Below the pieces are notes generated by a model. That model worked only from the letters and a program-made list of their open reading frames with translations. It was not told where the DNA came from and made no database searches. The translations under genes were made by a program, and so were the position numbers. Positions 6,750 to 7,427 of a DNA stretch of 7,427 nucleotides are shown piece by piece (the stretch's first letter is position 1; each line of letters opens with the position of its first letter). The DNA is from Oceanospirillaceae bacterium UBA2001 (GTDB lineage: Bacteria; Pseudomonadota; Gammaproteobacteria; Pseudomonadales; Balneatricaceae), in the NCBI GenBank assembly GCA_002335115.1, contig DDCR01000010.1, positions 1 through 7,427 on the forward strand, read 5' to 3'.

Positions 6750-7193
6750 ATGGTTATGGATGTCAAAGAAATTAGAGAGTATTTACCTCATCGTTACCCA
6801 TTTTTATTAGTCGATAGAGTCACAGAGTTGAATTTAGGTGACTCCATAGTGGCCTATAAAAATGTTACAGTGAATGAACCTTTCTTTAATGGACATTTCC
6901 CTGATCATCCGGTAATGCCTGGTGTTTTAGTGATAGAAGCGATGGCCCAAGCTGCAGGGATCCTTGGTTTTAAGACCATGGATAAAACCCCACAAGACGG
7001 ATCTATTTATTATTTTGTGGGTTCTGATAAATTACGATTTAAACGTCCTGTAGTGCCTGGTGATAAACTTCAATTAGATGCGGCTATCGTTTCTGAAAAA
7101 CGTGGTATTTGGAAGTTTGAATGCCGGGCCAGTGTGGATGGCCAGTTGGTGGCTTCGGCAACCATTTTATGTGCAGACAGGAAGGTTGAGTGA
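6750..7193 (+). CDS. fabZ: (3R)-hydroxyacyl-ACP dehydratase FabZ
   Basis: FabZ dehydrates (R)-3-hydroxyacyl-ACP to trans-2-enoyl-ACP in type II fatty-acid elongation in the cytoplasm. It competes with LpxA and LpxD for the same substrates. The 147-aa protein (E. coli 151) is a single hot-dog fold. The block [14 protein letters not shown] begins at residue 11. [19 protein letters not shown] carries the catalytic His49, and [14 protein letters not shown] carries Glu63; the His-Glu spacing of 14 equals E. coli His54/Glu68. [19 protein letters not shown] is the usual substrate-tunnel strand and loop. The first ATG (6750) is preferred because AGGA at 6736-6739 lies 10 nt upstream. The ATG at 6756 would give a slightly shorter protein with a less suitable spacing. 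The gene follows lpxD after 36 nt and overlaps the lpxA start by 4 nt. Confidence 0.98.
   Translation: MVMDVKEIREYLPHRYPFLLVDRVTELNLGDSIVAYKNVTVNEPFFNGHFPDHPVMPGVLVIEAMAQAAGILGFKTMDKTPQDGSIYYFVGSDKLRFKRPVVPGDKLQLDAAIVSEKRGIWKFECRASVDGQLVASATILCADRKVE
7179..7185 (+). promoter_or_regulatory. Strong Shine-Dalgarno for lpxA, inside the end of fabZ
   Basis: The purine run AGGAAGG contains AGGA at 7179-7182, 7 nt before the GTG at 7190. It selects that GTG as the lpxA start and places the initiation site within the last fabZ codons. Confidence 0.75.
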
Positions 7194-7427
7194 ACCAGCC
7201 ATTAATTCATGAAACCGCTATTATTGATACTAGCGCTCGTATCGCTGCAGACGTGGAAATTGGTCCGTATACTGTCATCGGCGCCAACGTTGAGTTGGGA
7301 GCGGGCACTAAGTTAGAGTCGCATGTGGTGATTAAAGGCCCAACGAGCATAGGGCGTAATAACCATATTTTCCAATTTAGCTCCATTGGCGAAGCTTGCC
7401 AAGATATGAAATATAACGGTGAGCCCA
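7190..7427 (+). CDS. lpxA: UDP-N-acetylglucosamine O-acyltransferase LpxA, 3' truncated by the window edge
   Basis: LpxA starts lipid A synthesis by transferring an (R)-3-hydroxyacyl chain from ACP to the 3-OH of UDP-GlcNAc. The frame from GTG 7190 is open for 79 codons to the window end and reads [19 protein letters not shown] at its start (initiator read as Met). Hexapeptide rungs such as [10 protein letters not shown] and VELGAG follow, then [15 protein letters not shown]. The segment [19 protein letters not shown] ends the window; its Gln71, Asp72 and Lys74 correspond to substrate-binding Gln73, Asp74 and Lys76 of E. coli. It resembles LpxA, not LpxD, because it lacks an N-terminal uridine domain and has QDxKYxGEP. 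The start GTG overlaps the fabZ stop TGA in the sequence GTGA. The catalytic His (125 in E. coli) and the acyl-chain ruler residue lie beyond the window, so chain length cannot be inferred. Confidence 0.95.
   Translation, partial: MNQPLIHETAIIDTSARIAADVEIGPYTVIGANVELGAGTKLESHVVIKGPTSIGRNNHIFQFSSIGEACQDMKYNGEP

Noticed and set aside
1442..6907. Six TGATCA sites, at 1442, 3442, 3505, 5575, 6711 and 6902
   Set aside because: Slightly more than the roughly two expected, but the motif was picked after the fact and the sites have no common position relative to genes.

Overview
This window is a stretch of the conserved envelope-biogenesis cluster of a Gram-negative gammaproteobacterium. All eight genes lie on the + strand: uppS (5' end missing), cdsA, rseP, bamA, skp, lpxD, fabZ and lpxA (3' end missing). 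Two things suggest an Oceanospirillales/Pseudomonadales-like or related marine gammaproteobacterium rather than an enterobacterium: FabZ begins [20 protein letters not shown] and LpxA has an [16 protein letters not shown] segment. This placement is inferred from remembered homologues. Base composition looks moderate, around the mid-40s % G+C in the lines I counted.

Layout: 1-599 is the C-terminal three quarters of undecaprenyl diphosphate synthase. 628-1437 is CDP-diglyceride synthase. 1452-2846 is the site-2 protease RseP. 2870-5152 is the outer-membrane assembly barrel BamA. 5175-5687 is the periplasmic chaperone Skp. 5688-6713 is LpxD, 6750-7193 is FabZ, and 7190 to the window end is the start of LpxA. 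The gaps are 28, 14, 23, 22, 0 and 36 nt, then a 4-nt overlap. No gap holds a hairpin followed by a T-run, and no gap is long enough for an extra gene. The simplest reading is one polycistronic unit, possibly with internal promoters that I could not identify. About 99% of the window is coding and no stretch over 300 bases lacks a gene.

The genes work together. UppS makes the lipid carrier for peptidoglycan and O-antigen, and CdsA makes CDP-diacylglycerol for phospholipids. FabZ sits between the two left-handed beta-helix acyltransferases LpxD and LpxA, and all three handle (R)-3-hydroxyacyl-ACP, at the branch between fatty-acid and lipid A synthesis. Skp escorts unfolded outer-membrane proteins to BamA. 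RseP is the intramembrane protease of the sigma-E pathway that senses failures in that assembly.

I found no mobile element, CRISPR array, RNA gene or undescribed system. The points worth a second look are modest: a degenerate first PDZ domain in RseP, no dxr between cdsA and rseP, two GTG starts that look translationally coupled, two T8 runs in cdsA and no visible Shine-Dalgarno for it, and a tandem 18-bp duplication-like unit in lpxD.
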